Positions 42,674 through 51,139 of a stretch of 64,000 nucleotides of DNA are shown piece after piece. Positions within the stretch are counted from its first letter, which is position 1, and every line of letters begins with the position of its first letter. Below the pieces are notes generated by a model. That model was not told where the DNA came from and did no database searches. It saw only the letters and a list, made by a program, of their open reading frames with translations. Source of the DNA: Paenibacillus phocaeensis (GTDB lineage: Bacteria; Bacillota; Bacilli; Paenibacillales; Paenibacillaceae); NCBI RefSeq assembly GCF_900021165.1, contig NZ_FCOQ01000013.1, forward strand, positions 93,512 through 157,511. The letters are read 5' to 3'. Made by a program: the position numbers and the translations under genes.

Positions 42674-42702
42674 TTGGTAAAATGAAAGCGTTCTCCTATG
42701 TA
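42674..42702 (+). promoter_or_regulatory. Promoter with cre-like site upstream of the GH16 glucanase gene
   Basis: TTGGTA (42674-42679) and TATGTA (42697-42702) are 17 bases apart. ATGAAAGCGTTCTCCT (42682-42697) lies in the spacer and resembles a cre site (TGAAAGCG core with one or two mismatches in the tail). The rest of 42501-42760 shows nothing else recognisable. Confidence 0.5.
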
Positions 42703-42760
42703 AAGATTTTCCTACGCGTGCATAGGTTGGGAGAAACACATGGAATAAGGGAGGGTATTC

Positions 42761-45145
42761 ATGAAGCGATCTTACTTGATGGACAAGCGGCGGGTTCAAA
42801 AGGTATTCAGCTTGTTTCTGGCGGTCATGATGGCGGCTGGCCTCAGCCTGTTGCCAGCGCCGAAGGCGCAGGCGGCCGGGACAACGATTACCTCGATGGC
42901 CTACTTCTCGGCGGCGGACGGGCCGGTCATCACCAAATCGGGAGTCGGACAGGCTAGTTACGGATTTGTGATGCCGATCTTTAATGGCGGCTCCGCCACC
43001 TGGAGCGAGGTTGTGCAGGACCTCGGCGTCAAGGTGAAGGTGAATGGAAACTGGGTCGATATCGACAGTGTCGGCAGCTTTGTCTACAACCAGAACTGGG
43101 GTCACTGGAGTGACAGCGGATTCAACGGTTATTGGTTCACCCTTTCCGCAACAACCGACGTTCAGCTGTATTCCAAGGCAAATGGGGTAACGCTCGAATA
43201 CAAGCTTGTTTTTCAGAACATCAACAAAACAACGATTACGGCGATGACGCCAACGCAAGGTCCGGTCATCACGGCGGGGCCGACAGGCGGGGCTGGCTTC
43301 ACCTATCCTGTCTTTAACAACAACTCGGCGATTCCGTACGCGGCAGTAGCCGACGACTTGAAGGTCTACGTCAAGCCGGTGAACGGCAGCACCTGGATCG
43401 ATATCGATAATAATGCGGCCAGCGGCTGGATTTATGACCAGAACTTCGGACAATTCACCGATGGAGGAGGCGGCTACTGGTTTAACGTCACGGAATCGAT
43501 CAACGTCAAATTGGAATCGAAGACCTCACGGGTGAACGTCGTATATACGATCATTTTTAATGAGCCCGTCAGAAACTCGTACGTTCTCACCCCTTATGAG
43601 GGAACTACGTTTACCGCGAATGAAAGCGGTGCGATCGGCGTGCCTCTGCCTAAAATCGACGGAGTTGCTCCGATTGCCTCCGAGCTGGGGAATTTCGTCT
43701 ACCAGATCAACCTTAACGGGCAATGGGTGGATTTAGCGGATTCCGGCCAAAGCGGGTTCACCTACTCCGCGAACGGTTACAATAACCTGTCCAGCGCCAA
43801 TCAGTGGGGGTATTGGGTCGATTACATCTATGGGCTGTGGTTCCAGCCGATTCAGCAAGATATGCAAATCCGTATCGGATATCCCCTGAACGGGCAAAAA
43901 GGCGGTAACGTCGGCAATAACTTCGTTACGTACACGTTTATTGGCAATCCGAATGCACCGCGGCCGGACGAAACCAGCTACGGGGATATTCCGCTTAGCA
44001 CGCCAAACGATCCGACCATTGCGGGCATGACGCTCATCTGGCAGGATGAATTTGTCGGGCCCCAACTGGATACAAGCAAATGGAATTACGAACAGGGGTA
44101 TTACCTTAATAACGATCCGGGCACCTGGGGTTGGGGCAATGCGGAGCTGCAGCATTACACGAACAGTCCGCAAAACATCTTCGTCCAGGACGGGAAATTG
44201 AATATCCGAGCCCTGAACGATCCCAAATCCTTCCCGCAGGATCCCAACCGTTATGCGCAGTACTCCTCCGGGAAGATCAACACCAAGGATCACTTCTCGC
44301 TCAAATACGGCCGAGTTGACTTCCGGGCGAAGCTGCCTACGGGCAACGGCATCTGGCCGGCCCTCTGGATGCTGCCGCAAGATACAACCTACGGCACCTG
44401 GGCAGCTTCCGGCGAAATCGACGTCATGGAGGCCCGCGGGCGTCTGCCCGGCATGACATCCGGCGCGATCCATTTCGGCGGGCAATGGCCGGCCAATACG
44501 CATCTCTCGGGCGAATACCATTTCCCGTCCGGACAAACGATCGCGAATGACTTCCATGTCTATTCCGTTGTATGGGAAGAGGATAACATCAAGTGGTATG
44601 TAGACGGTAAATTCTTCTTCAAAGCGACTCGGGATCAATGGTATTCCAACGCAGCGCCGAACAATCCGAACGCTCCTTTCGACCAGGCGTTCTATCTCAT
44701 CATGAACCTGGCGATCGGCGGGAACTTCGACGGCGGCATCGCCCCGGGACCCGGCGATATCCCGGCAACGATGCAGGTCGACTATGTGCGTGTCTATAAG
44801 GATGACGGCAGCGGAGGCGGAGGCGGTCAGAATCCAGGAAACCCGGGCACGCCGACTACGATTGTGATCGGCGATCAAGTGAAAGGGTTGAAGAAGACCG
44901 GCGACAACCTGCTCTTTTATGTCAACGGTGCCACCTTTGCCGATTTGCACTATAAGATCAACAATGGCGTTCAACTGAATGTGGCCATGACCCCGGCGGG
45001 GAACGGCAACTATACCTATGCGGTCAACGACCTGAACCAAGGGGATAATGTCGAGTATTTCTTCACTTATAACCCTGGGCAAGGGGCGCTGGACACCCCC
45101 TGGCAAACTTATATTCACGGGGTGACGCAAGGAACACCGGAGTAA
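42761..45145 (+). CDS. Secreted GH16 endo-beta-1,3-glucanase with CBM56
   Basis: A 794-residue secreted glucanase. Signal peptide (to about residue 38, ending PKAQAA), three repeats of an uncharacterised beta domain (residues about 40-145, 150-255 and 258-390, each with a GYWF or GYWV motif and a final YTF/YTI/YKLVF strand), a GH16 domain (about 420-685) and a C-terminal CBM56 (about 705-794, VKGLKKTGDNLLFYVNGATFADLHYKINNG) after a Gly-rich linker. Catalytic residues of the GEIDVMEARG motif are Glu552, Asp554 and Glu557, the laminarinase form of the motif. The ATG follows GGAGGG. CBM56 binds beta-1,3-glucan, so laminarin or fungal wall glucan is the likely substrate. Confidence 0.94.
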   Translation: MKRSYLMDKRRVQKVFSLFLAVMMAAGLSLLPAPKAQAAGTTITSMAYFSAADGPVITKSGVGQASYGFVMPIFNGGSATWSEVVQDLGVKVKVNGNWVDIDSVGSFVYNQNWGHWSDSGFNGYWFTLSATTDVQLYSKANGVTLEYKLVFQNINKTTITAMTPTQGPVITAGPTGGAGFTYPVFNNNSAIPYAAVADDLKVYVKPVNGSTWIDIDNNAASGWIYDQNFGQFTDGGGGYWFNVTESINVKLESKTSRVNVVYTIIFNEPVRNSYVLTPYEGTTFTANESGAIGVPLPKIDGVAPIASELGNFVYQINLNGQWVDLADSGQSGFTYSANGYNNLSSANQWGYWVDYIYGLWFQPIQQDMQIRIGYPLNGQKGGNVGNNFVTYTFIGNPNAPRPDETSYGDIPLSTPNDPTIAGMTLIWQDEFVGPQLDTSKWNYEQGYYLNNDPGTWGWGNAELQHYTNSPQNIFVQDGKLNIRALNDPKSFPQDPNRYAQYSSGKINTKDHFSLKYGRVDFRAKLPTGNGIWPALWMLPQDTTYGTWAASGEIDVMEARGRLPGMTSGAIHFGGQWPANTHLSGEYHFPSGQTIANDFHVYSVVWEEDNIKWYVDGKFFFKATRDQWYSNAAPNNPNAPFDQAFYLIMNLAIGGNFDGGIAPGPGDIPATMQVDYVRVYKDDGSGGGGGQNPGNPGTPTTIVIGDQVKGLKKTGDNLLFYVNGATFADLHYKINNGVQLNVAMTPAGNGNYTYAVNDLNQGDNVEYFFTYNPGQGALDTPWQTYIHGVTQGTPE

Positions 45146-45184
45146 ACCATCGGCGAGGCGGGTCAACTGCTATACATCAAAATT

Positions 45185-45234
45185 AAGGGGCTGTCCCCCA
45201 AGCTATCCTAGATAGCTGAGGGACAGCCCCTTTA
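45185..45234 (+). terminator. Terminator of the GH16 gene
   Basis: AAGGGGCTGTCCC...GGGACAGCCCCTTT with an inner AGCTATC/GATAGCT arm; also close to the stop of the convergent VOC gene. Confidence 0.85.
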
Positions 45235-45253
45235 CCCCCTGACGGATCAAGGT

Positions 45254-45718
45254 TTAAGATCGGCTGGAAATAACGCGATCTAGAAACTGATCCGCATCGC
45301 CGTTAAACTTCCAGGAAACCCCGAATCGATCTACCAGGAGACCAAAACACGAGGACCAAGGATATTGAGATAACGGCATGATGACCTGGCCACCGTCCGA
45401 TAAACGATGAAAGTAAGTTTCCAGCGTGGGTTTGTCGTCATTAATCAAGCTAATCAGCACGTTGTTTCCCGTGATCAGCTCGCCTGTCGACGCCTTCATG
45501 GAAGGCAGGATGTCCGACATCATGATCTTCCCGCCTGCGAATTGCAGGGAAGACTCCATGATCATATTCAGTTCATTTTCCGGCATCGGATAATGGGGGT
45601 CTTGTGGAATATCCCGAAATTTCACCTTCTTCACCTCGGTTGCTCCCAAAGCCTCCGCATAAAATTCAATCGCTTGTTCCGCCACTCCATCGAAGTTTAA
45701 ATAGACAATCGCTGGCAT
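45254..45718 (-). CDS. VOC-family (PhnB-like) glyoxalase-fold protein
   Basis: A 154-residue protein of the PhnB/DUF1338-like VOC group: IVYLNFDGVAEQAIEFYAEALGATEVKKVKFRDIP, then GKIMMSDILPS, VLISLINDDKPTLETYFHRLSDGGQVIMPLSQYPWSSCFGLLVDRFGVSWKFN. These are the repeats of the vicinal-oxygen-chelate fold; the function is unknown. AGGGGG precedes the ATG. It is divergent from a WYL-domain regulator with a strong inverted repeat between them. Confidence 0.9.
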   Translation of the reverse strand: MPAIVYLNFDGVAEQAIEFYAEALGATEVKKVKFRDIPQDPHYPMPENELNMIMESSLQFAGGKIMMSDILPSMKASTGELITGNNVLISLINDDKPTLETYFHRLSDGGQVIMPLSQYPWSSCFGLLVDRFGVSWKFNGDADQFLDRVISSRS

Positions 45719-45763
45719 GAAATTCTACCCCCTTCAGTTGATAAATGAAGTATAATCTATAAA

Positions 45764-45785
45764 AGGTGACAGCTATCTGTCACCT
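45764..45785. promoter_or_regulatory. Inverted-repeat operator between the VOC and YafY-type genes
   Basis: AGGTGACAG, CTAT, CTGTCACCT is a perfect 9+4+9 inverted repeat, 31 bases before the YafY-type start and just downstream of TATAAT at 45750 (plus strand). It is probably bound by the YafY-type regulator. Confidence 0.65.
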
Positions 45786-45816
45786 CTTAAAATAAAGCAC
45801 AAAAAAAGGGGTCAAG

Positions 45817-46734
45817 ATGGAAAAGATAGAGCGATTGATATCCATCATCATGATTTTGCTAAAAAAAGAGGTGGTGTCCACCAAAGAATTTGCACAATGG
45901 TTCAACGTGTCCAAACGAACGATCCTGCGTGATATGGAAACCTTGAGTTTATCCCATATTCCCATCTATTCGGTGCGGGGCGTTAACGGCGGTTACGGCA
46001 TTATGGAAGAATACAAGGTGGACAAGCGCCTATTAAGCAGTTCCGACTTGGAAAATATATTAACCGCGCTCGGGGGATTGGAACAAATCTTCATCAGCGA
46101 AGAAGTGGAAATGACCATGAAAAAAATCGAAGCCATGGTTAGCCCCCTGTCTCCGAATCCCTCCCTCCAACTGTCATTCTATGATTGGGAGGGAAGGTCC
46201 GAAATAGCTCAAACCTTGAAGATCTGTCAGGAGTCCATCTCGAACAGAAATCTCATCGCTTTTGATTATATCGATAAGAATGGCATGAGATCGAAGCGGC
46301 TCGTCGAACCCTACCAGCTTCATTTTAGTGAATCGAGCTGGTATTTGAAGGGGTTCTGTCTGCAACGTCAAGGATATCGAACCTTCAAATTGTCCAGGAT
46401 CGATCAACTTCATCGGGAAGAAAGCTCCTATATCCCCAGAGATGATCTTATGGATCAAGATCAGGATGCCGGTTATCAACCGCAACTTATCACGGTTAAA
46501 GTGTTGATTTCCCCTAGCATCAAGGATCATTTCATTGAAAGGTACGGCCGCAAGAGCATCGAACCCTACAGCTCCGACCGTGAATTAGCGACCATCCAGG
46601 TTCCTCAAAGCGAAATCGGATTTCAGTTTCTTGCCGGATTCGGGACCCTTTTAAAAGTGATAGAGCCACAGTCTTATGTGGAAGCATTCAGAAATTATTT
46701 GATTCAGATGGTGGAGATTAATACTCGCCTTTGA
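45817..46734 (+). CDS. YafY-type transcriptional regulator (HTH plus WYL)
   Basis: A 305-residue regulator: winged helix at residues 1-60 (IERLISIIMILLKKEVVSTKEFAQWFNVSKRTILRDMETL), and a WYL domain from about 135 (LIAFDYIDKNGMRSKRLVEPYQLHFSESSWYLKGFCLQRQGYRTFKLSRID). Divergent from the VOC gene with an inverted repeat in between, so it probably controls that gene. Its 3' end overlaps the convergent gene at 46718 by 17 bases. Confidence 0.93.
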   Translation: MEKIERLISIIMILLKKEVVSTKEFAQWFNVSKRTILRDMETLSLSHIPIYSVRGVNGGYGIMEEYKVDKRLLSSSDLENILTALGGLEQIFISEEVEMTMKKIEAMVSPLSPNPSLQLSFYDWEGRSEIAQTLKICQESISNRNLIAFDYIDKNGMRSKRLVEPYQLHFSESSWYLKGFCLQRQGYRTFKLSRIDQLHREESSYIPRDDLMDQDQDAGYQPQLITVKVLISPSIKDHFIERYGRKSIEPYSSDRELATIQVPQSEIGFQFLAGFGTLLKVIEPQSYVEAFRNYLIQMVEINTRL

Positions 46735-47185
46735 TCACGAAGAACGAACCCCGGATCGTCCCGGCCAATTTGGACTTCTGCCGTGCAAACTTAAACTTCT
46801 TCTCCTCCAGCTCTTTGGGTACCTCCATCCCTTCGGACAGCTTGAACCCCACGGCACGCTTCTTGGGATCATCCAAGGTGTACAGGACGTTGACCCCCAG
46901 TCCATCCTCGTAGAAGACGAAGGCCCACCGGATGTTCTCCACCTGGAACATCGATGTTTCTAACGGTTTGGCGGCAAACTCAATTCCGCGTTCTTCCTTC
47001 AGGATCCGGTTCACATAGTCCAGGGTTTCCTGGCTTTCGCCGGCCGGTTCAACCGTAAATACATGTTTGTATTTGTTCATAAAATACCGCGCTTCATTGG
47101 CACGCAGCCCGGCGAGCGCCTCCGCTACAGGAGAGGATTCCAGGCCGACGGTGGATACATTTTTGAAATCAACGATATAGGACAT
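46718..47185 (-). CDS. Conserved hypothetical protein
   Basis: A 155-residue soluble protein that I do not recognise. It begins MSYIVDFKNVSTVGLESSPVAEALAGLRANEARYFMNKYKHVFTVEP and ends KSKLAGTIRGSFFVIKGEY. There is no signal peptide or membrane segment. GAGGAGGGG precedes the ATG. It is 24 bases downstream of the GyrI-like gene in the same direction, so both form an operon divergent from the second YafY-type regulator. Confidence 0.75.
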   Translation of the reverse strand: MSYIVDFKNVSTVGLESSPVAEALAGLRANEARYFMNKYKHVFTVEPAGESQETLDYVNRILKEERGIEFAAKPLETSMFQVENIRWAFVFYEDGLGVNVLYTLDDPKKRAVGFKLSEGMEVPKELEEKKFKFARQKSKLAGTIRGSFFVIKGEY

Positions 47186-47209
47186 GCTTGCCCCTCCTCT
47201 ACTGCTCTT

Positions 47210-47695
47210 TTATTTTCGCACAACGGGAATCCACATTTCGCCTACGACGCGGCCGTTCTCCTGCTCCATCAATACCGTGGCATTGGGTCCTCCAACATAG
47301 GCGACATGATTGGCTTCCGGCAACACTTGACCAAAGGCGATTCCGGCCAACTGATTGCTTAGTTCGTCGGGCGTCGTTCCTTCCCCTTTTACAATCAAGT
47401 ATTCCCCTTTCGGGAACTGGATCACCCGGGATCCCTCCGCGGCCGGCAGCGCTTCCTGGCTTAACACGCCGGCGTAATACATCATCTTGTTGTTTACCGC
47501 TTCATTTACCGCAAATACATAGTCGTTTTCGGCGATCGCCTTCAACTGATCAAGTCGGCCATCCTCGCTGACGGTTTGCCAAAATTCCGATTTCTCCTTG
47601 TTGATTCCGGCGTAGTCCGTGTAGTTGCTTTTCAACTCCGTGCCAAGTCCAAATACGGTGAAACTGTCCTTCTCTTCCAAAATATAATTTGCCAT
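47210..47695 (-). CDS. GyrI-like (AraC effector-binding) domain protein
   Basis: A 161-residue protein of the GyrI-like small-molecule-binding fold: YILEEKDSFTVFGLGTELKSNY, MYYAGVLSQEALPAAEGSRVIQFPKGEYLIVKGEGTTPDELSNQLAGIAFGQVLPEANHVAYVGGPNATVLM. The central FPKGEYLIVKGEG and the repeated beta-alpha-beta layout are typical. AGAAGGAATGG precedes the ATG. Likely in an operon with the hypothetical gene at 46718 and controlled by the divergent WYL regulator. Ligand unknown. Confidence 0.82.
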   Translation of the reverse strand: MANYILEEKDSFTVFGLGTELKSNYTDYAGINKEKSEFWQTVSEDGRLDQLKAIAENDYVFAVNEAVNNKMMYYAGVLSQEALPAAEGSRVIQFPKGEYLIVKGEGTTPDELSNQLAGIAFGQVLPEANHVAYVGGPNATVLMEQENGRVVGEMWIPVVRK

Positions 47696-47741
47696 GTGTC
47701 CATTCCTTCTTTCTTTTCAAATTTGTTTTCTGTTCTTGATA

Positions 47742-47762
47742 GGTTTATCATAACCATAAACC
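47742..47762. promoter_or_regulatory. Inverted repeat between the GyrI-like and YafY-type genes
   Basis: GGTTTAT-CATAACC-ATAAACC is a perfect 7+7+7 inverted repeat between two divergent genes. It starts 46 bases from the GyrI-like start and ends 32 bases from the regulator start, and is a candidate operator. Confidence 0.55.
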
Positions 47763-47794
47763 ATGTCAAAAAATGAACCTGTTTAGGAGCCCTC

Positions 47795-48775
47795 ATGAAA
47801 AAAGTTGAACGCATTAACACCATCATGCGGTATATCAACAACCGGTCTCATTTCACGATCACCGAACTCATGCGGGAATTCAACATCTCCCGTTCAACGA
47901 CGATCCGGGATATTCGGGAGATTGAAGCCTTGGGCATGCCGCTGGTCGCCGAAGTGGGGAGGGATGGCGGTTATTCCGTGATGCATAATTCGATTCTGCC
48001 CGTCGTGCGTTTTACCGATACGGAAGTCAAAGCCCTGTTCATCGCCTTCATGGCCACTCGAAATGCTCAGCTTCCTTATCTCAAGAGCCGGCAATCCTTA
48101 GCAGAGAAGCTGCTGGGACTCATCTCCAAGAACCAGCAGGACGACCTCCTGCTCCTGGATGAAATTCTTCTGTTTGAAGGCACCAACCCGCATAATCCCG
48201 ACCTGCTGGAGCTCTCGGACCTCCCTCATCCGATGCTGGAGAAGCTGATCCAACACCTGCTCCACGACAGCTACTTATGGATTACCCTGGAAGAGGAGAA
48301 AGAAATCAGGTCTTATCCGATTTATCTCTTGCAACTGTATCATGAGAAGAGCCTCTGGCTCATGGAGGTCTTCGACTTACAGGAGGAGAAGAAGAAGCTG
48401 TTTGCGGTCGATCAGCTCACTCAGATCGAACCTTACGCCCCCAAGAAAAGATGGAGTCGGAGGAAAATTCTCGAGCACCTCAGCAAGCAGGAGGAGGAAC
48501 CTAACCTCATTCTTGAGCTGGGCCCCCGGGCCATTGCCCAATACAAGAAATATCATCCCTTAAAAGCATTCATTTCCTACACGGACCCTTATCAAACCAC
48601 GGCCCTGCTGAGGATGGTTGTCCCTGTGGATCCGTCTGAGGAAATGACAGAGACGATCCATTGGCTGCTGTTCTTGGGTGAAGATCTGAAATTTAGAAAA
48701 GTGCCGGACGAAGTTATGGAAGGATTGCGCCAGAGAGGAAAAGAGATGCTGAAGCCGGGGCGCGGTGAACGATGA
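47795..48775 (+). CDS. YafY-type transcriptional regulator (HTH plus WYL)
   Basis: A 326-residue regulator: helix-turn-helix RINTIMRYINNRSHFTITELMREFNISRSTTIRDIREIEALGMPLVAEVGRDGGYSVM at the N-terminus, and a WYL-like domain from about residue 160 (LLHDSYLWITLEEEKEIRSYPIYLLQLYHEKSLWLMEVFDLQEEKKKLFAVDQLTQIE). AGGAG precedes the ATG. It is divergent from the GyrI-like/hypothetical operon. Confidence 0.92.
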   Translation: MKKVERINTIMRYINNRSHFTITELMREFNISRSTTIRDIREIEALGMPLVAEVGRDGGYSVMHNSILPVVRFTDTEVKALFIAFMATRNAQLPYLKSRQSLAEKLLGLISKNQQDDLLLLDEILLFEGTNPHNPDLLELSDLPHPMLEKLIQHLLHDSYLWITLEEEKEIRSYPIYLLQLYHEKSLWLMEVFDLQEEKKKLFAVDQLTQIEPYAPKKRWSRRKILEHLSKQEEEPNLILELGPRAIAQYKKYHPLKAFISYTDPYQTTALLRMVVPVDPSEEMTETIHWLLFLGEDLKFRKVPDEVMEGLRQRGKEMLKPGRGER

Positions 48776-48781
48776 TGCGAG

Positions 48782-48820
48782 GAAGAGATGAAGGCCGCCC
48801 CGGCAGGACGGCCTCTTCTA
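48782..48820 (+). terminator. Terminator of the second YafY-type gene
   Basis: GAAGAG...AGGCCG-CCCCGGCAGGA-CGGCCTCTTC; the T-run is weak. Confidence 0.55.
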
Positions 48821-48896
48821 CTGGCATTCGGCTTGAACAGGGGCTCCGGGTCTCCCCTTTGCCTCACCCTTAAGTTCGTCGGGGCAACCTCCCGCT

Positions 48897-49583
48897 CTAC
48901 TTCTCCTGCTCCTTCATCACTTGCTCAACCCCGAGCAGAATGACCTTCAACCCGAACTCAAACGCCCGGTCTGACCCCATAAGCTCAAACAGTTGGCTGG
49001 TGAACATCCTCCGGAACAGCCCCGCTTCCTCTTCGCTCAAGGAGTCCAGAAGCTGAAGCATCTCCTCCCTCGGAAGTTCACCCTGATGTTGAAGGGTAGC
49101 CAAGACATTGCGTTCATGCTGATAAGCGTCCAGGACGAAGTTGTAGATATAGTTCACCAGCGTCGTAATCACTTGCAACTTCTGCTCTTGCTCCAGCGGC
49201 GTCGATTCCACGCAGAGCAGCATCCGGTTATTAAGCCGGATAATGTCCGGTTCATGGGGCAGCGTCATCATCAACAGCTGCGTGGAGCACGGATACCGGC
49301 TCAGAACACTCCGTACCGTTACCGCAAGCTCCGTCAGTTGTTCCTTCCAGTCTCCCTCGGAATGAAACTCCTCCAAAATGATTTTCGATACCTGGTTGGC
49401 CAGACGCTGGTAGAGATCTTGCTTGCTCTTGAAATACCAGTACAGTGAAGGAGCTTGAATCCCCAGTCGGTCGGCCAAGCGCCTCAAGCTGAATTTCTCA
49501 ATCCCCTCATCCCCCAGAAGCCCCCATGAAGCCTCCAAGATCTTATCCTCCGAAACTTGAGGTTGCTGCTTCTGCTTTTTCAT
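48897..49583 (-). CDS. TetR/AcrR-family regulator (TetR_C_1 type)
   Basis: A 228-residue repressor: helix-turn-helix ILEASWGLLGDEGIEKFSLRRLADRLGIQAPSLYWYFKSKQDL and a TetR(class)-like C-terminal domain. AGGGCGG precedes the ATG. It is divergent from a MATE pump; the 136 bases between hold three copies of a CTAAC-type operator, so it very likely represses both itself and the pump. Confidence 0.92.
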   Translation of the reverse strand: MKKQKQQPQVSEDKILEASWGLLGDEGIEKFSLRRLADRLGIQAPSLYWYFKSKQDLYQRLANQVSKIILEEFHSEGDWKEQLTELAVTVRSVLSRYPCSTQLLMMTLPHEPDIIRLNNRMLLCVESTPLEQEQKLQVITTLVNYIYNFVLDAYQHERNVLATLQHQGELPREEMLQLLDSLSEEEAGLFRRMFTSQLFELMGSDRAFEFGLKVILLGVEQVMKEQEK

Positions 49584-49600
49584 CGTTATCCGCCCTTTTA

Positions 49601-49686
49601 TCTAACAGTGTAAGTTTATGCTTTACAGATCATCTAAAACCATGATATCATCTAACACTGTAAGGTTCAAACTAACGGTGTTAGAT
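49601..49686. promoter_or_regulatory. Three TetR operators between the regulator and the MATE pump
   Basis: TCTAACAGTGTAAG (49601-49614), TCTAACACTGTAAG (49651-49664, 50 bases later) and CTAACGGTGTTAG (49672-49684, perfect inverted repeat) share CTAAC-N3-GTWAG. A TTTACA/ATATCA promoter with a 17-base spacer lies between the first two. Confidence 0.8.
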
Positions 49687-49719
49687 AGAACCGAAAAACC
49701 AAAGAAAGTGGTGACCCAC

Positions 49720-51072
49720 ATGGATGCAGAGCAACTCCATTACTTTGAAAAGGCACCAATCACGAAAGCCGTAGCCCACTTTGCTGTTCCGATGATGTTA
49801 GGGACGTCATTAAGTGTCATTTACTCCATTTTGAACGCCTACTTCCTCGGGACCTTGGGAAATACCTCAATGTTGACGGCACTTGCCCTAACTTTGCCTT
49901 TATTTGCAGTCATCATGTCGCTAGGCAACTTGATTGGGATTGGCAGCGGTACCTTCATCTCCCGTTTGTTGGGAGAGAAGAAAGCGGAGGAGATCAAGCA
50001 GGTGTCATCCTTCGCTTTCTACAGCAGTTTGGTTCTGGGTCTGATCGTCATTGCCGCAGGACTCCCGTTTATGGATTTTATTGTCCACGGACTGGGGGCA
50101 ACGCCCGACTCCTTCGGCTTCACGAAGGATTATGTCCTGATGATGATTCTAGGCTCCCCTTTTGTGATCTTATTCTTCACGCTGGAGAATATCGTACGCT
50201 CGGAGGGGGCCGCGGTCACATCGATGATCGGGATGATGCTGAGTGTTGTCGTCAATATTGCTCTGGATGCGCTGGTGATTTTTGTTTTCCACGGGGGGAT
50301 CATCGGTGTGGCTTCGGCTACGGTTATTTCTAACCTGGTCGCAAGTTTGTTCTATGCCTACCATATCGGAGTGAGAAGCCAATTCCTGACCCTCTCCATC
50401 AGATGGTTCAGAGTAAACAGGGACATCCTCAGCAATGTATTCAAAATCGGAATTCCCGTCTTTGTTATGAGCGTCTTCTTGGGGGCTATGTCGCTGATCT
50501 TCAACCACTATCTGGTTGAATATGGGGATCAAGCCGTAGCGGCCTACGGAATTTCATCGCGTTTATTGCAGTTTCCGGAGTTTATTCTGATGGGGTTATG
50601 CGAGGGAGTCGTGCCGTTGATTGCCTTTACGTTTACCGCGAATCGCTTAAGAATGAAGCAAACGATCGGATTTACGATCCAAACGATTCTGGCGCTGGCC
50701 GTCCTGTTCGGTGTCGCCGTCTATCTGGTTTCCGACCATCTCATCGGCCTATTCACGAATGACCCGATCCTGATCGAAATGGGCAGCTACATTCTGCATG
50801 TCACGTTCTTATCCTTGTTCATCAGCGGATTGAGCACGTTGTTTACGGGGATCTTTCAGGCAACTGCGCAAGGAACCGCCGCCTTTATCATGTCGATCAT
50901 TCAAGGGGTCACGCTGATTCCCGTGCTCTATTTCGCCAATCGCCTGAACGGCTTCCACGGGGTAGTCTGGTCGCTGGTTATTGCAGATGCCGCCGCGTTC
51001 CTAGTAGGAGCCATCATGCTGTATGTGCTGCGGAACAAATTGCAGCCGGATTTGGAGGGGTTGGTTCAGTAG
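49720..51072 (+). CDS. MATE-family efflux transporter (MepA-like)
   Basis: A 450-residue pump with twelve hydrophobic segments. The first half begins KAPITKAVAHFAVPMMLGTSLSVIYSILNAYFLGTLGNTSMLTALALTLP and the second half carries VFKIGIPVFVMSVFLGAMSLIFNHYLVEYGDQAVAAYGISSRL, as in MepA-type multidrug exporters. The ATG at 49720 (MDAEQLHYFEKA) lies downstream of the operator cluster; an in-frame start at 49618 would cross it. Expression is probably held down by the divergent TetR protein. Substrate unknown. Confidence 0.92.
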   Translation: MDAEQLHYFEKAPITKAVAHFAVPMMLGTSLSVIYSILNAYFLGTLGNTSMLTALALTLPLFAVIMSLGNLIGIGSGTFISRLLGEKKAEEIKQVSSFAFYSSLVLGLIVIAAGLPFMDFIVHGLGATPDSFGFTKDYVLMMILGSPFVILFFTLENIVRSEGAAVTSMIGMMLSVVVNIALDALVIFVFHGGIIGVASATVISNLVASLFYAYHIGVRSQFLTLSIRWFRVNRDILSNVFKIGIPVFVMSVFLGAMSLIFNHYLVEYGDQAVAAYGISSRLLQFPEFILMGLCEGVVPLIAFTFTANRLRMKQTIGFTIQTILALAVLFGVAVYLVSDHLIGLFTNDPILIEMGSYILHVTFLSLFISGLSTLFTGIFQATAQGTAAFIMSIIQGVTLIPVLYFANRLNGFHGVVWSLVIADAAAFLVGAIMLYVLRNKLQPDLEGLVQ

Positions 51073-51139
51073 ACAAATCGGATCGCACGCAGGGCAGGCA
51101 GGATAAGGGCTGCTTCCCGATCCTGCCCGGGACTGCCGT

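Noticed and set aside
43733..45166. 477-codon minus-strand frame opposite the GH16 glucanase
   Set aside because: Antisense shadow of the glucanase gene.
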